A stretch of DNA of 64,000 nt. Origin: Zingiber officinale (lineage: Eukaryota > Streptophyta > Magnoliopsida > Zingiberales > Zingiberaceae). The translations under genes and the position numbers were made by a program. The notes beneath the pieces were generated by a model. It did no database searches and was not told where the DNA came from. It worked only from the letters and a program-made list of their open reading frames with translations. The first letter of the stretch is position 1; the number at the start of each line of letters is the position of its first letter. This document shows positions 22,437 to 32,899 of the stretch, piece by piece. The stretch is from the NCBI RefSeq assembly GCF_018446385.1, contig NC_056001.1, forward strand, positions 109,532,436-109,596,435. Reading direction: 5' to 3'.

Positions 22437-23591
22437 CTTTTTTATTTTTTTTAACCTAAATTCTAAATCCTAAAAAAAATAGCATTAGGTACGAGTGCCC
22501 GTAGGATAACAAATCCAATATACACATTATCATCAACGAATGTTAATCATTTAATACATCCAAATCTTAAGTAAATTAGTGATTAGCAAATTCAACAAAC
22601 TATATATAATTTCATATTGCCATAAAAAACATAATACAATATCACAACTAAATAGATTATTGAGCATTATAAATTCAATCAAACAACTTATAAACAAGCA
22701 CACAAAATTAATGAATTTAAGCAATAAGATGGTTAAAAAAATGGAAAATATATAGCTCGTTCCAAAGAGGACGAACACTACAGTTTGCAACAGTAAAGAG
22801 GCTAAATTTGTGAAGAGTTTCATCTGGTACACCTGAGCCTACATTAATATTTATACTAAGCCGCTTGACCTAACACCAAGTCAAAGGGGCTGTTAAGTAT
22901 GAGATTTAGTCACCTAACAAAGCTGTCTTGGCGATTTCCTCGGCTACGTTTGAGAACAACCATAAATATAGTGGTATAAGATCTTTATGATCACTTCATA
23001 ATTCAAATAACTATACAAGAAGAATCTCAGGCAAACAATGCTTCACATATATGTGACAATTTGTAATTGGCAACATACAGAAATAGACTGTATTTTTTGT
23101 GTTAACAAACAAGGAAATTTAAGAGTGGCACTTTCAATGAAGATGGACAAAGAAGCTTCTAACTAGAATAATAGGAAACTGATTTTTCACTAGCCTTGGC
23201 AGATATCACGCACGGCAACATGAGCCAAATTTTGCTGGAAGAAAACAGAAAAAAAAAAAAAAAACACTTTTTTGCATTTTAAAAGACACAATGTCTTCTA
23301 TTTTGCACTTCCTAAAATAAGTGCTTTGCAAGTCAAATAAGAAAACAACAACCAACCAAGCTTTATCCATCAAACAAGATGTAAAAAAAAAGGAACTTTG
23401 CAAGAAAAAACTAGCATCCTCATGTTTACATTAGCAGTTACATTTATAATTGAAGGACTAGGAAAGTAACAAGTAAACCATATGAGAAACTAGAACAAAA
23501 ATGGTTCAATATCATTGCTTATCTAGAAAAGAAACTGATTACCAAATAAACCCTTAAGCTGTTGGTTATTCCTCTCAAACTCAGCTACAAC
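22437..23591. other. 3' flank of mTERF B, shared with copy C
   Basis: AT-rich sequence matches 25940-27000 in order. Shared blocks include CATTATCATCAACGAATG-like, TAAATTAGTGATTAGCAAAT and AAGTCAAAGGGGCTG. It documents the size of the B/C duplication unit. No separate gene was recognised; parts are probably 3'-UTR. Confidence 0.55.
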
Positions 23592-24712
23592 TCACATGGC
23601 TTCAAGCAGTTTGGGTAATTTATCTTTGTAAGGGAGCACATACTTCTGCAAAAATTTTGGAGCAGATGATGAGAAAAATACATGTAGCTTGCTTGTTGGC
23701 TTCCATAACCCTTCAGATTTCAATATCTCCATCACACGAAATCGAGGAATCAACCTCTTTTCCAAACTAAAACCTAAAATCTTTGAGTGGTAAGCAATGT
23801 CTAAAGGTGCAATCCCAACATCCTTGACCAAAAATTCCATCTTTCCCTGCAATGACTCTGGGGAAATCTTTAAAAAAGTTGGATGTTTCTTGACTGCAGT
23901 AATGAAATCTGAGTTCGACAAACCAAAACTGTTCATGAGCTTAACTTGGGCCTCAAATTTTTCCTTGCTGACCCCGTGCAGCACAAAAAGGATCCAGAGG
24001 AACATCCCAGATTCTCGGGGAATTCCAATCCCGTCAGCTCTATCTACTAGAGCCCGGAGGGTATCTGGGTTCTGCGTGATGAAGCTGGGGTGCTTTTGAA
24101 TGGCAAGAGAAACTCGGTGTTCAGGAATACCACATTCATCCCGTAAGAAGTTCAAGTTAGGGCGTACCACATTCTCAATGCTGGTGCTCATAAACCTATT
24201 ACAGCTCCGGAGATTTCTGAGGAGGATCTCCCTCGATCCAAATAAACTTTCCCAAACCTTCAATCTGGGGACAAGCGTGTTCTGGACGTTGAGGGAAAGA
24301 ATGACGGGGTGATGAATAACGACATTGCCGGCGTCAGACTCAGATAATCCCATTTCGTTCAAAATTTTGAACTTCTGAGCGAGGTTCGTCTCCACATCCC
24401 AGCTGAGGAATCCTGGTTTCCAAGCTATTATCTTTCTGAGATTACTCCTTCAATGCCCTTAGATCTGAGAAATCCAAGAACGGCGTCGGCCTTCTCGGCG
24501 GACCGAAAACGGGGGAGCGACTTGGAGGCCTTGGAAGCATCGTTGGCGGAGAACCCGCATGTATTCACGAGGTACTCGACCAGGAAGTTTGGATCGGGAG
24601 AAGCGGTGGCGACTGAGGAGGAGGCGAAAGCGCCGGTGGAGAAGAAGAGGCGACGGAGTTGGATCGATGGAAGGAGCGCCTGGCGGCGGACTAGGGAGTG
24701 AATGTGAAGCAT
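23592..24712 (-). pseudogene. mTERF family gene, copy B, one frameshift
   Basis: The start at ATG 24712 gives MLHIHSLVRR, an Arg-rich presequence (RRLFFSTGAFASSS), then the mTERF N-terminal region (VEYLVNTCGFSANDASKASK). About residue 90, in the codons that read GIDGANLRR in copy C, one base is missing (near 24440-24447; GAAGGAGTAATC here against GACGGTGCTAATC in C). The frame then ends at 24428. The remaining 270 or so codons are intact in the other frame down to 23592 and carry the same mTERF repeats (GLSESDAGNVVIHHPVI, GIPEHRVSLAIQKHPSFI, KLPKLLEAM at the end). It has two extra codons near the start relative to the other copies. Either a recent pseudogene or an assembly error; a single indel in otherwise well-kept sequence allows both. 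Confidence 0.85.
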
Positions 24713-24892
24713 CACGACGGCCGACCAGGTAGCTCGTCACGAATATCACGCAAAGACCAAATCGCAAAAGTATTGAAAACCCTCTTGACTTCGGTTTTCA
24801 GGGCTAATTTCACATCATCCTCCCTATATTATTCATATTTTCTTAACCCTACGCACAAATTTCACTTTTGCCTTATATGCATAGAAAAAAAT

Positions 24893-25450
24893 TAGGAAGG
24901 CAAATAAATTAAACGGTTCGTGAGTTATTCGGAGCTCGATTCGATAAAAAGTTCGTTCAAATTCGTTCGTTTATCTTATCGAGCCGAGCTCGAGCTCGAG
25001 CTCGATTTCGAATTCGACAATTTTATCGAGCTCGAGCTTAAAGATATTCGGCTCGTGAGCTCGCGAACATGTTTATTTTTAGGCTCGCGAGACAAAAAAA
25101 AACGAGCTCTAAAACGAGTCAAAAAAATAAGTTCTAAAACGAGCCTTAAAATGAGCTTTAAAATGAGCCAAAAAATGAATTCTAAAACGAGTCAAAAACG
25201 AGCTCTAAATGACTCTGAAAACGAGCCTGAGCTTGCTTAACGAGTTAAGCTCGTTAACTTTGATAATCGAGCTAATAACGAGCCGAGTTCGAACTGTTCG
25301 CGAGTTTAATAATTCTAAAACGAGCTGAGCTCGAGCCTTGTGATAAAAGCTCGATTCGATTTTGAGTCGAACTCGAGCCCGAATATAACTTAAACGAGCC
25401 GAGCTCGAGCCTAATACTGTTCGGCTCGATTCGACTCGTTTACCTCCCTA
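24893..25450. mobile_element. GCTCG-rich hAT-type MITE, copy 2
   Basis: The ends are TAGGAAGGCAAATAAATT and CGTTTACCTCCCTA. The 8-bp flanks are AAAAAAAT (24885-24892) and AAAAAATA (25451-25458), consistent but low-complexity. The interior consists of GAGCTCGAGCTCG and AACGAGC modules. The plus-strand frame inside is a composition artefact. Confidence 0.7.
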
Positions 25451-25458
25451 AAAAAATA

Positions 25459-26972
25459 GTAAAAAAAAAAAAAACTGCTCCTTTAAATATTTAAGGTTCC
25501 ATTTATTTAACATAAACTGCTATACTGATATAAAATAGTTTGCAAGAATATTATTATTTTATAAAATGTTCTCTATTTTTCATAGGTATTTTGGGATTAT
25601 CCAAATCGCGTAACCTCCCAAGGGTTCATATCTCATTTTACTTTTCTCAAAAATCACTTGTACTTCTCACGTGCATTTGAAACAAAGATCACTTCAAATT
25701 GTGCTCACGTGTTCTCAGAGAAAGTGACCTTCGTCTGAACCAAAGGCGACGGTCATCAAACGGTGTAGCTTATTCTTCAACGCATGATGATCTTCTGTTG
25801 CGCAAAAAAGATTGAATGAAGAGAAGCTGATAAACGTCGGATTGGTGGCGAATATTTTTCGACCAATAGTGCAACTTCTTGTTAGTGAAAAAGGGCAACA
25901 AAACCTAGGTTAATTTTTTATTTATTTTTATTTTATTCTTATTTCTTTTAACCTAAATCGTAAAAAAAATTAACATTAGGCAAATCCCATATACACATTA
26001 TCATCAAAGAATGTTAATCATTCAAAAAAAAAATCCAAATCTCAAGTAAATTAGTGATTAGCAAATTTACAAACTATATATAACATAAAAAACATAATAC
26101 AATATCATACCTAAATAGATTATTGAGCATTATAAATTCAATCAAACAACTTATAAATAAGCACACAAAACACCAAGTCAAAGGGGCTGCTAAGTATTAG
26201 ATTAAGCAGTTGAATAGATCGAATGCCCGCCTAGATTGCTTTTAAAACACCAAGTCAAAGTGGCTGCTAAGTATCAGATGTAGTCACCTAACAAAGCTGC
26301 CTTGGCGATTTCCACAGCTACTTTTGAGAACAACCACATATATAGTGGTATAAGATCTTTATGATCACTTCACAGTTCAAATAACTATATGAGAAGAATC
26401 TCAGGCAAACAATACTTCACATATATGTAACAATTTGTAATTGGCAACATACAGAAATAGACTCTGTATTTTTTGTGTTAACAAACAAGGAAATTTAAGA
26501 GTGGCACTTTCAATGAAGCTGGACAAAGAAGATTCTAACTAGAATAACAGGAAAATGATTTTTCACTAGCCTTGGCAGATGTCACGCACTGCAACATGAA
26601 CCAAATTTTGTTGGAAGAAAACAGAAAAAAAATTCACTTTTTTTACATTTTAAAAGACACAATGTCTTCTATTATGCGCTTCCTAAAATAAGTGTTTTGC
26701 AAGTCAAACAAGATAACAACAACAACCAACCAAGCTTTATCACACTTTTTTTTTTTACATCTCAAACAAGATGTAAAAAAAAATGGAATTTTGAAATAAA
26801 AAACCTAGCATCCTCATGTTTACATTAGCAGTTACATTTATAATTGAAGGACTAAGAAACTAACAAGTAAACCATATGAGAAACTAGAACAAGAATGGTT
26901 CAATATCATTGCTTATCCCGAAAAGAAACTCATACCCAAATAAACCACTGAGCTGTTAGTTATTCCTCTCAA
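25459..26972. other. Spacer and 3' flank of mTERF C
   Basis: 25459-25930 is AT-rich without features I recognise. From about 25940 it matches the B flank at 22440-23590. At about 26220-26280 a block (AACACCAAGTCAAAG) is present twice, at 26169 and 26246. Confidence 0.45.
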
Positions 26973-27187
26973 ACTCAGCCACAACTCACAAGACTTCCAG
27001 CAGTTTGGGTAATTTATCTTTGTAAGGGAGCACATAATTTGGACCAGATGATGAGAAAAATATATGTAGCTTGTTTGTTGACTTCCATAACCCTTCAAAT
27101 TTCAATATCTCCATCACACAAAATCGAGAAATCAACCTCCTTTCCAAACTTAATCCTAAAGGCTTCGGGTGGTAAGCAATGTCTAAA
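26973..27187 (-). repeat. Extra copy of the 3' end of mTERF C
   Basis: This 215-bp block matches 27188-27417, the last 70 or so codons of copy C, and lies head-to-tail with it. It contains the coding sequence for the KLPKLLEV end, with a short deletion (CTTCTGCAAAAA missing) and several substitutions. It is downstream of the stop codon of C, so it does not change the protein. Confidence 0.85.
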
Positions 27188-27200
27188 ACTCAGCTACAAC

Positions 27201-28316
27201 TCACATGACTTCAAGCAGTTTGGGTAATTTATCTTTGTAAGGGAGCACATACTTCTGCAAAAAATTTGGGCCAGATGATGAGAAAAATATATGTAGCTTG
27301 TTTGTTGACTTCCATAAGCCTTCAGATTTCAATATCTCCATCACACGAAACCGAGGAATCAACCTCTTTTCCAAACTTAATCCTAAAGGCTTCGGGTGGT
27401 AAGCAATGTCTAAAGGTGCAATCCCAACATCCTTGACCAAAAATTCCATCTTTCCCTGCAATAACTCTGTGGAAAGCCTTAAAAAAGTTGGATGCTTCTT
27501 GACTGCAGTAAGCAAATCTGATTTCGACAAACCAAACTTATTCATGAGCTTAACGTGGGCCTCAAATTTTTCCTTGCTTACCCCGTGCAGCACAAAAAGG
27601 ATCCAGAGGAACATACCAGATTCTCGGGGAATTCCAATCCCGTCAGCTCTATCTACTAGAGCCCGGAGGGCATATGGATTCTGCGAGATGAAGCTGGGGT
27701 GCTTTTGAATGGCAAGAGAAATCCGGTCTTCAGGAATACCACATTCATCCCGTAAGAAGTTCATGTTGGGGTGCACTACATTCTCAATGTTGCTGCTAAA
27801 AAACCATCCACTGCTCCGGAGATTCTTGAGGAGGATCTCCTTTGATCCAAATAAACTTTCCCAAATCTTGAATCTGCGGAGAAGCGTGGTCTGGCTGTTG
27901 TAGCCGATAACGATAGGGTGCACCCGAAGGACACTGATGATGTCGGATTCAGATAATCCCATTTCGCGCAAAAGCTTAAACTTTGGAGCGAGGTTAGTCT
28001 CCACATCCCAGCCGAGCAATGCTGGTTTCCAGGCTATTATCCTTCTCAGATTAGCACCGTCAATGCCCTGAGATCTGAAGAATCCAAGAACGGCGTCGGC
28101 CTTCTCGGTGGACTGAATACGAGGGAGCAACTTGGAGGCCTTGGAAGCACCGTCGGCGGAGAACCCGCATGTATCCACGAGGTACTCGACCATGAAGTGG
28201 GGATCGGGCGAAGCAGTGCCGCCAGCGGAGGAGGCGGAAGTGCCTGTGCATAAGAAGACGCGACATAGCTGCATGGGTGGAAGAAGTGCATGGCGGCGGA
28301 CAAGGGAGTGAAGCAT
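27201..28316 (-). CDS. mTERF family protein, copy C, predicted organellar
   Basis: An open intronless frame. An in-frame ATG exists further upstream (28469) but lies across the transposon junction. The start at 28316 gives MLHSLVRRHALLPP and exactly 371 residues, like copies A and D, so it is preferred. The presequence has no acidic residue for over 35 residues (QLCRVFLCTGTSASSAGGTAS). The mTERF repeats follow: CGFSADGASKASKLLPRIQS, GANLRRIIAWKPALLGWDV, GLSESDIISVLRVHPIVIG, GIPEDRISLAIQKHPSFIS and GIAPLDIAYHPKPLGLSLEK. It is closest to copy B by sequence. A Pack-MULE begins 78 bp upstream of the start codon, so its native promoter has been moved about 5.3 kb away. Role inferred from the family: organelle gene expression. 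Confidence 0.9.
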   Translation of the reverse strand: MLHSLVRRHALLPPMQLCRVFLCTGTSASSAGGTASPDPHFMVEYLVDTCGFSADGASKASKLLPRIQSTEKADAVLGFFRSQGIDGANLRRIIAWKPALLGWDVETNLAPKFKLLREMGLSESDIISVLRVHPIVIGYNSQTTLLRRFKIWESLFGSKEILLKNLRSSGWFFSSNIENVVHPNMNFLRDECGIPEDRISLAIQKHPSFISQNPYALRALVDRADGIGIPRESGMFLWILFVLHGVSKEKFEAHVKLMNKFGLSKSDLLTAVKKHPTFLRLSTELLQGKMEFLVKDVGIAPLDIAYHPKPLGLSLEKRLIPRFRVMEILKSEGLWKSTNKLHIFFSSSGPNFLQKYVLPYKDKLPKLLEVM

Positions 28317-28385
28317 CGAGTCGGCGCGCCGTCCGACCAGGTAGGTTCGTCGCAAATATAACCCAGAGGGGAAACTGTAAAACCC

Positions 28386-28394
28386 TAAATTGAT
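28386..28394. repeat. 9-bp target duplication, left side
   Basis: TAAATTGAT lies directly left of the Pack-MULE and is repeated exactly at 33678-33686. Confidence 0.9.
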
Positions 28395-29186
28395 CAGCGC
28401 GGATCCTCTGGTCCCTCCCTGCCCTGGTCCCTCCCTGGACCACAAAACACTTATAAAAAGTTGAATCACGTGGTTTGCACGTGCACAGAGCAGGGCAGAA
28501 AACGCAGCAACGACGCCCTAACCTCACGTCTCGCGCCCCGACACCTTCTCCGGCATCCCTGAGAGCGGAGACCCTCCTGTGACCTCCCTGAGCAGAACCA
28601 GCGATCCGCCGGCGACGACCCTCTTCTCCTACTCCTCCGAGCCCTCGCCCTCTCTCAAAATCCTCGACCTCTGCCGCCGTTAGACCTCCCTGAGCAGAAC
28701 CCAGCGATCAGCCGGCGACGACCCTCTTCTCCTACTCCTCCGAGCCCTCGACCTCTGCCGACCTTAGGGCTTATTTGCGGTACGATTTTACCCTAATCTC
28801 AGATAACAAGTTTTGGTATTTCTGTCCCGTTAGCATAAAATGATTCTGTTGAACTGTATGGGTTGATGAATCTTTGGTTTTGGTATTAAGCTGAAAATAC
28901 CTACTCATGCAAGCTTGTGGTCATCGTTACAGTTAAAAAAGAGTTTTATTATACCTTTAATGAGGCATTAACACCAAATTATATAGCATCCAAATTCTGC
29001 TAGTTAATAGAAATTAACAAGCTGGGCTAATTATACACTTTTGTAAATGTTACAAGCATACATAAAAACTCACTAACCTTCTCAGGTTGTAATGATCTTA
29101 GATAATCCAATAAATCATTCTTTTCCTCTCCAACAAACTGTTGCATCTGCAAGGCAGAATTTCTCCTCTTGATATCGTGCAGCTCC
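28395..29186. repeat. Left inverted arm of the Pack-MULE
   Basis: It matches the reverse complement of 32900-33677. Within it a segment with CTGAGCAGAACC and GACGACCCTCTTCTCC is present twice in tandem (about 28590-28680 and 28690-28765), in both arms alike. It therefore predates the arm duplication or was homogenised. Confidence 0.9.
29078..29185 (-). pseudogene. Captured internal exon (DUF760-like) in the left arm
   Basis: This is exactly 36 codons with splice-like borders (TTTTACAG before, GTTAGTGAG after, on the minus strand). It encodes ELHDIKRRNSALQMQQFVGE followed by EKNDLLDYLRSLQPEK. The LRSLQPEK ending resembles the repeat unit of plant DUF760 proteins; this identification is from memory and moderate. 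The same exon is in the right arm at 32901-33008. Both copies read outward, toward the element ends. Confidence 0.55.
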
Positions 29187-30316
29187 TGTAAAAGTACAAA
29201 AGCACACAGAAAACCATAATCATGGAGATTAATGGATCATCGGTTCATGAAATTAGCAAAATATGGTTTACAGATATACTTGGCTTAGTGTCTTGTGAAA
29301 TTAGCAAAATATGATTTACAGATATTTAATTGGCAATCTTGTTTGGTTTCAATTTTGCTGACTCCCGATCTTATGAAGGAGCTCCAAGTGAAGGTGATTT
29401 TATGACAGTGATTGTGATATTGGTGTTGGTTTATTGTATGTGAGCTAAAGGAAATGGTTTGGTAACTAAAATTCAATAGTTCTTCTCTCATGCCCCAAGC
29501 ACACACATAACTTGGCCATTTATATAATATCTAATATCATAGCAAATTGTAGATTCATTTGTGTGTGCTGTCTCTAACAGTCTACATCTGAAAAAGTTAA
29601 TCACAATATGCCATGGTCCAAAGTTAATAAAGAATTACACAGCTACATGTCATAATGTAGATTTGATGCTAATGCTAAGACACCGAATAGGATCCTTCCA
29701 CGGCAACTAAGGTAAAGTATAAAGAAAATAGATACAAGGTACAATTACACAATTTGAACTTTTCCATTTCTATAATATAAATTTGGATTGGATAACTATA
29801 AGTACAACAAACACACTCCACATGCTCATTGTAGCAAATAAAGTAAATGTATCTAGTTATTTTGTTAAATGCTGTCTGCTAACACTATGATGACAAACTA
29901 CCTTGTAGGTGTATATTTTCTTCTGACACCGGGCAGGATAGACCACAACCTTATACGTATCTTATCATACATGTTTGCTGATCTTGTTTGGTTTCAATTT
30001 TACTTGATATAGGATTATATATTTGTACATGTTTGTTGATTCTATTCTTTTATTAGATTCTTCTATTGCTTGAGGAACTTGCAGCATCAAGCTTTATTTA
30101 AAGTTGATTGATTGTAGTATCTTGGAACTTTTATACTATTGTGGTACTACCTACCAAGTTTATGCTTAGAGTGCTGGGCAACTTAATAGTATTGATATGA
30201 TATTTATAATAGTATTATAGTCTTGCATATTCAACATAAAGTTTTATGGAAGGATAAGATACGTATTGACCCCTATAGTTGGAATTTTAATAATTAACAA
30301 TTGTTTATTGTTATAG

Positions 30317-30600
30317 GTGCAATTCTCATTTGTGCAGTTTGCTGGACCACCTCCTGCGGCATCCTCCCCTTAGACATCAACGATCTCGTATGTGTCTATG
30401 TCTATTTATATGTGCACTTAAAATGCTAGTTAATCTATTAATATGATTTCCTTTCTTGACAGGTTCCAAATGCTTTGGGAGTCATTTTGGCTTTTGTCCA
30501 ACTGGTCCTCATGCTTGTTACTATAGATCCACACCGAAAAAAGAAGACAACGCTGAGATTGAACTACCTGTTAAACATTTTAAGCTTTCATAAATTTTCT
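30317..30600 (+). pseudogene. Captured SWEET sugar transporter fragment (two exons)
   Basis: The first piece, 30317-30387, encodes GAILICAVCWTTSCGILPLD followed by INDL, matching the CxxCWTxYxLxxxDI helix of SWEET transporters. A 74-bp GT-AG intron follows (30388-30461). The second piece from 30462 encodes VPNALGVILAFVQLVL, the next SWEET helix (PNxLGxxxxxxQLxLYxxY). After a frame slip it gives NAEIELPVKH, a SWEET-like tail. The intron has been kept, so capture was from genomic DNA. The upstream part of the seven-helix protein was not found. Not expected to transport. Confidence 0.75.
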
Positions 30601-31171
30601 GAAAACTCTTACATAACTTTCTAAATTGTTGCATCCCCTCTTGGCAATGGAGATGTGTTTACATTTTGTTTGAAAAATATTGTCATTTTCTAAAGATTGA
30701 AAACTTTTTATTTGATGAATGTTTCGAAGTGCAAGATACAAGTCAGAAAGTTTCTCTTAATTGTGGCAAAACACTTAGTAGTTGCTTGCAAGTCTTAAAA
30801 GCCGTTGTTGACAGTTGTTTGAGGAAAAAAATACTTGAATTTTGTCGAGAAGAAATCACTGAGAATAAAATTTAACTTTATCGCTACTGATTTGTATATT
30901 ACAGGGTGGGTAGGTTATTTCTTTTATCTTAGAAGTACAAGCTGCTTAAGTTCAAGGTAAGGAAGTAATGAAGTGATTCACAAAGACTAACACAGACTAG
31001 CTGTTGACATTCAATTCTTGTCATGTATGCGAAAACTTCTGTATTTCGAGCATGACCTCGGCTTAAGTTATGATAGATTGATAGAACTGGCAATGTGAGC
31101 TTAAGCAATTTTGATTCTCCTGACTAAATGAATGACATGTAGATGTGTCATGCCCAATCATATCGATGAAG
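30601..31171. other. Pack-MULE interior, source not recognised
   Basis: A 69-codon plus-strand frame at 30666-30875 (MFEKYCHFLKIENFLFDECF at its start) has no family resemblance that I know. The rest is AT-rich. It may be captured intron or 3'-UTR sequence. Confidence 0.3.
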
Positions 31172-31549
31172 TTATCGAATACAGATGAGCTTACTACGCA
31201 TGACACCATTATAACAACAACCTAGAAGAATATCTAGACGAAGAAATGAATCTTTCTGAAAGTGAGAACTGTTCAAGCATCGAGCAATCTTTTGGAACAA
31301 CGGAATCATAAATTGCTGGAAATCTGCAGGCTGCCAAGAACAAAACTTCTTTTGCACTGTTTATAAGAGGCCAATATTTCAGTAAGCCCCTAACAACAGT
31401 ATCAGCAAGTTTGCAATCCCTCTCGACAAGTTGTGTTATGCAATACGATAACTGCTGATGGTACATTGCAACACACCTTGGCTTGTGAAGTGGAATCAGT
31501 GCCCTTACAAGGAACAATTTGTGCTCTTCCTTTAATGGTATGGCAACCT
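31172..31549 (-). pseudogene. Captured PP2A B' (B56) regulatory subunit fragment
   Basis: From a splice-acceptor-like site (TTGTTAG, 31550) the minus strand reads [20 protein letters not shown], then [20 protein letters not shown] and [20 protein letters not shown]. This is the highly conserved centre of the B56 subunit that targets protein phosphatase 2A. After a frame slip it continues [20 protein letters not shown] then NSSHFQ. About 110 of roughly 500 residues are present. The frame slips and missing ends make it a fragment, not a working subunit. Confidence 0.88.
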
Positions 31550-31567
31550 CCTAACAACTGAGAGGCA

Positions 31568-31743
31568 TGATAATTTAGCTACTAACTGAGCAAGTCTCAT
31601 TAGTAAGGTTACATCAAAATGCATAACAAACTATTATAAAAATCATAACAGAACTTGATAATTTAGCTACTAACTGAGCAAGTCTCATTAGTAAGGTTAC
31701 ATCAAAATGCATAACAAACCACTATAAAAATCATAACAGAACT
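31568..31743. repeat. 88-bp tandem duplication in the Pack-MULE
   Basis: The block TGATAATTTAGCTACTAACT starts at 31568 and again at 31656. The two units are almost identical, including TTACATCAAAATGCATAAC. Confidence 0.85.
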
Positions 31744-31848
31744 AGTTCACTTTGTATAACAAAACAAGTTACATCACTTAGAGTTACATCCAAATGTCAA
31801 GTTACATCACAAAATAAGTTACATCAACCACATCCACATCATCACAAT

Positions 31849-32358
31849 CTAGGTACATATAACTACAACGATAGCAACTCCAAATTTCCTATTCAATGAA
31901 TATATTTCGTCATTGAACTGCATAATTACATGATTGTTATTCTCATCATCAAGAACATCATTGTATTCAACAGCACCCTTGTAGCTAATACTTTTCTCCA
32001 ATTTACTAATCTGTAACTTTAATTTTTATTATTCCTCTTCAACTCATTAATAATTGTCTTACTTCTCTCTAACAGTTCTGGGTCATGCCATAAGAAAAAG
32101 CCACATTCCCTTTCCTGAATTTCAAATAAACTTAATCAAAACTCAATAATTAATAAACTCACAACACCATATTGGTATAATGAAAACTTACTCTAAAATT
32201 TGGACATGAAAAAAATCGCGTCCTGGGTTGGATTCCGTCCATGATGTCTGGAGAATAGCTCGTAACCCACGATAACATAATATGTGGGGAGCTTCACATT
32301 GCTCGTCGTTCATGTGTCGTCGAGTGAAAGATGATGCTGATGATGAGCCGGCTGTCAT
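31849..32358 (-). pseudogene. Captured GRF-type zinc-finger protein gene, with an intron
   Basis: ATG 32358 gives MTAGSSSASSFTRRHMNDEQ, then APHILCYRGLRAILQTSWTE and SNPGRDFFHVQIL. This is a GRF zinc finger (C-x-C-G-x(5)-TSWTxxNPGRxFxxCP), here with some cysteines replaced. After an intron with a TTTGAAATTCAG acceptor, ERECGFFLWHDPELLERSKT then IINELKRNN follows, the usual second half (CxFFxWxD). A shifted frame then gives a short coiled tail (KLEKSISYKGAVEYNDVLDD) ending at the stop near 31849. Such short plant GRF proteins are common and mostly of unknown role. Degenerate zinc ligands and frame slips argue against function. Confidence 0.75.
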
Positions 32359-32374
32359 GATTTTTCTTTCATTT

Positions 32375-32899
32375 TACCTAAACAACACCAATTTATGAAA
32401 AAGACATAAATTTGATTAAAGCGTATAAATTTCTACGAGAAAGCTAACAGCATCCCCCAACATGCATAAATGCCTCTATCCTTTGTTGAAATTATTTAAA
32501 CTATATCTAAACTTTGCAAACACATTAATAACATTATTTATTGTACAGCATCTATAAGATGACATCAAAGAAGCTTAGATGAGAGTAAACGTGATGCAAA
32601 AATAAGCATCACACTACTACAAAAACCAAATTAAGCATCCAAAAGACATAATAATGAAAACGCAAAGGCAGATTATTATTTTCTCTTCAAATAATTTGAT
32701 ACCAAAAGCTTTTTGAAGTGTGAAATAAAGAAATTGATCCGGCGCACTTCTTTTATCTATCCTACAAAACCAAAGATTGGAAGAATCCCAAAAATTGATA
32801 ACGCAATTGCATGTGACTTGAGTTTACAAACAAGCATAAATGGACAACATTCATCAAGCAATTCATGTACCTACACAGAAACTTGTTGATTCATCCAGC
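32375..32899. other. Pack-MULE interior without recognised gene
   Basis: AT-rich sequence between the GRF fragment and the right arm. It probably includes the captured promoter or leader of the GRF gene. Nothing specific was seen. Confidence 0.3.

Noticed and set aside
24920-25240. A 106-codon frame and its counterpart at 36931-37242
   Set aside because: Both lie in the GCTCG-rich MITE, where Lys/Ser/Leu-rich translations come from AACGAGC repeats.
28317-28469. Upstream in-frame ATG that would extend mTERF C by 51 residues
   Set aside because: It lies across the Pack-MULE junction. Sister genes start at the ATG corresponding to 28316 and have the same length from there.
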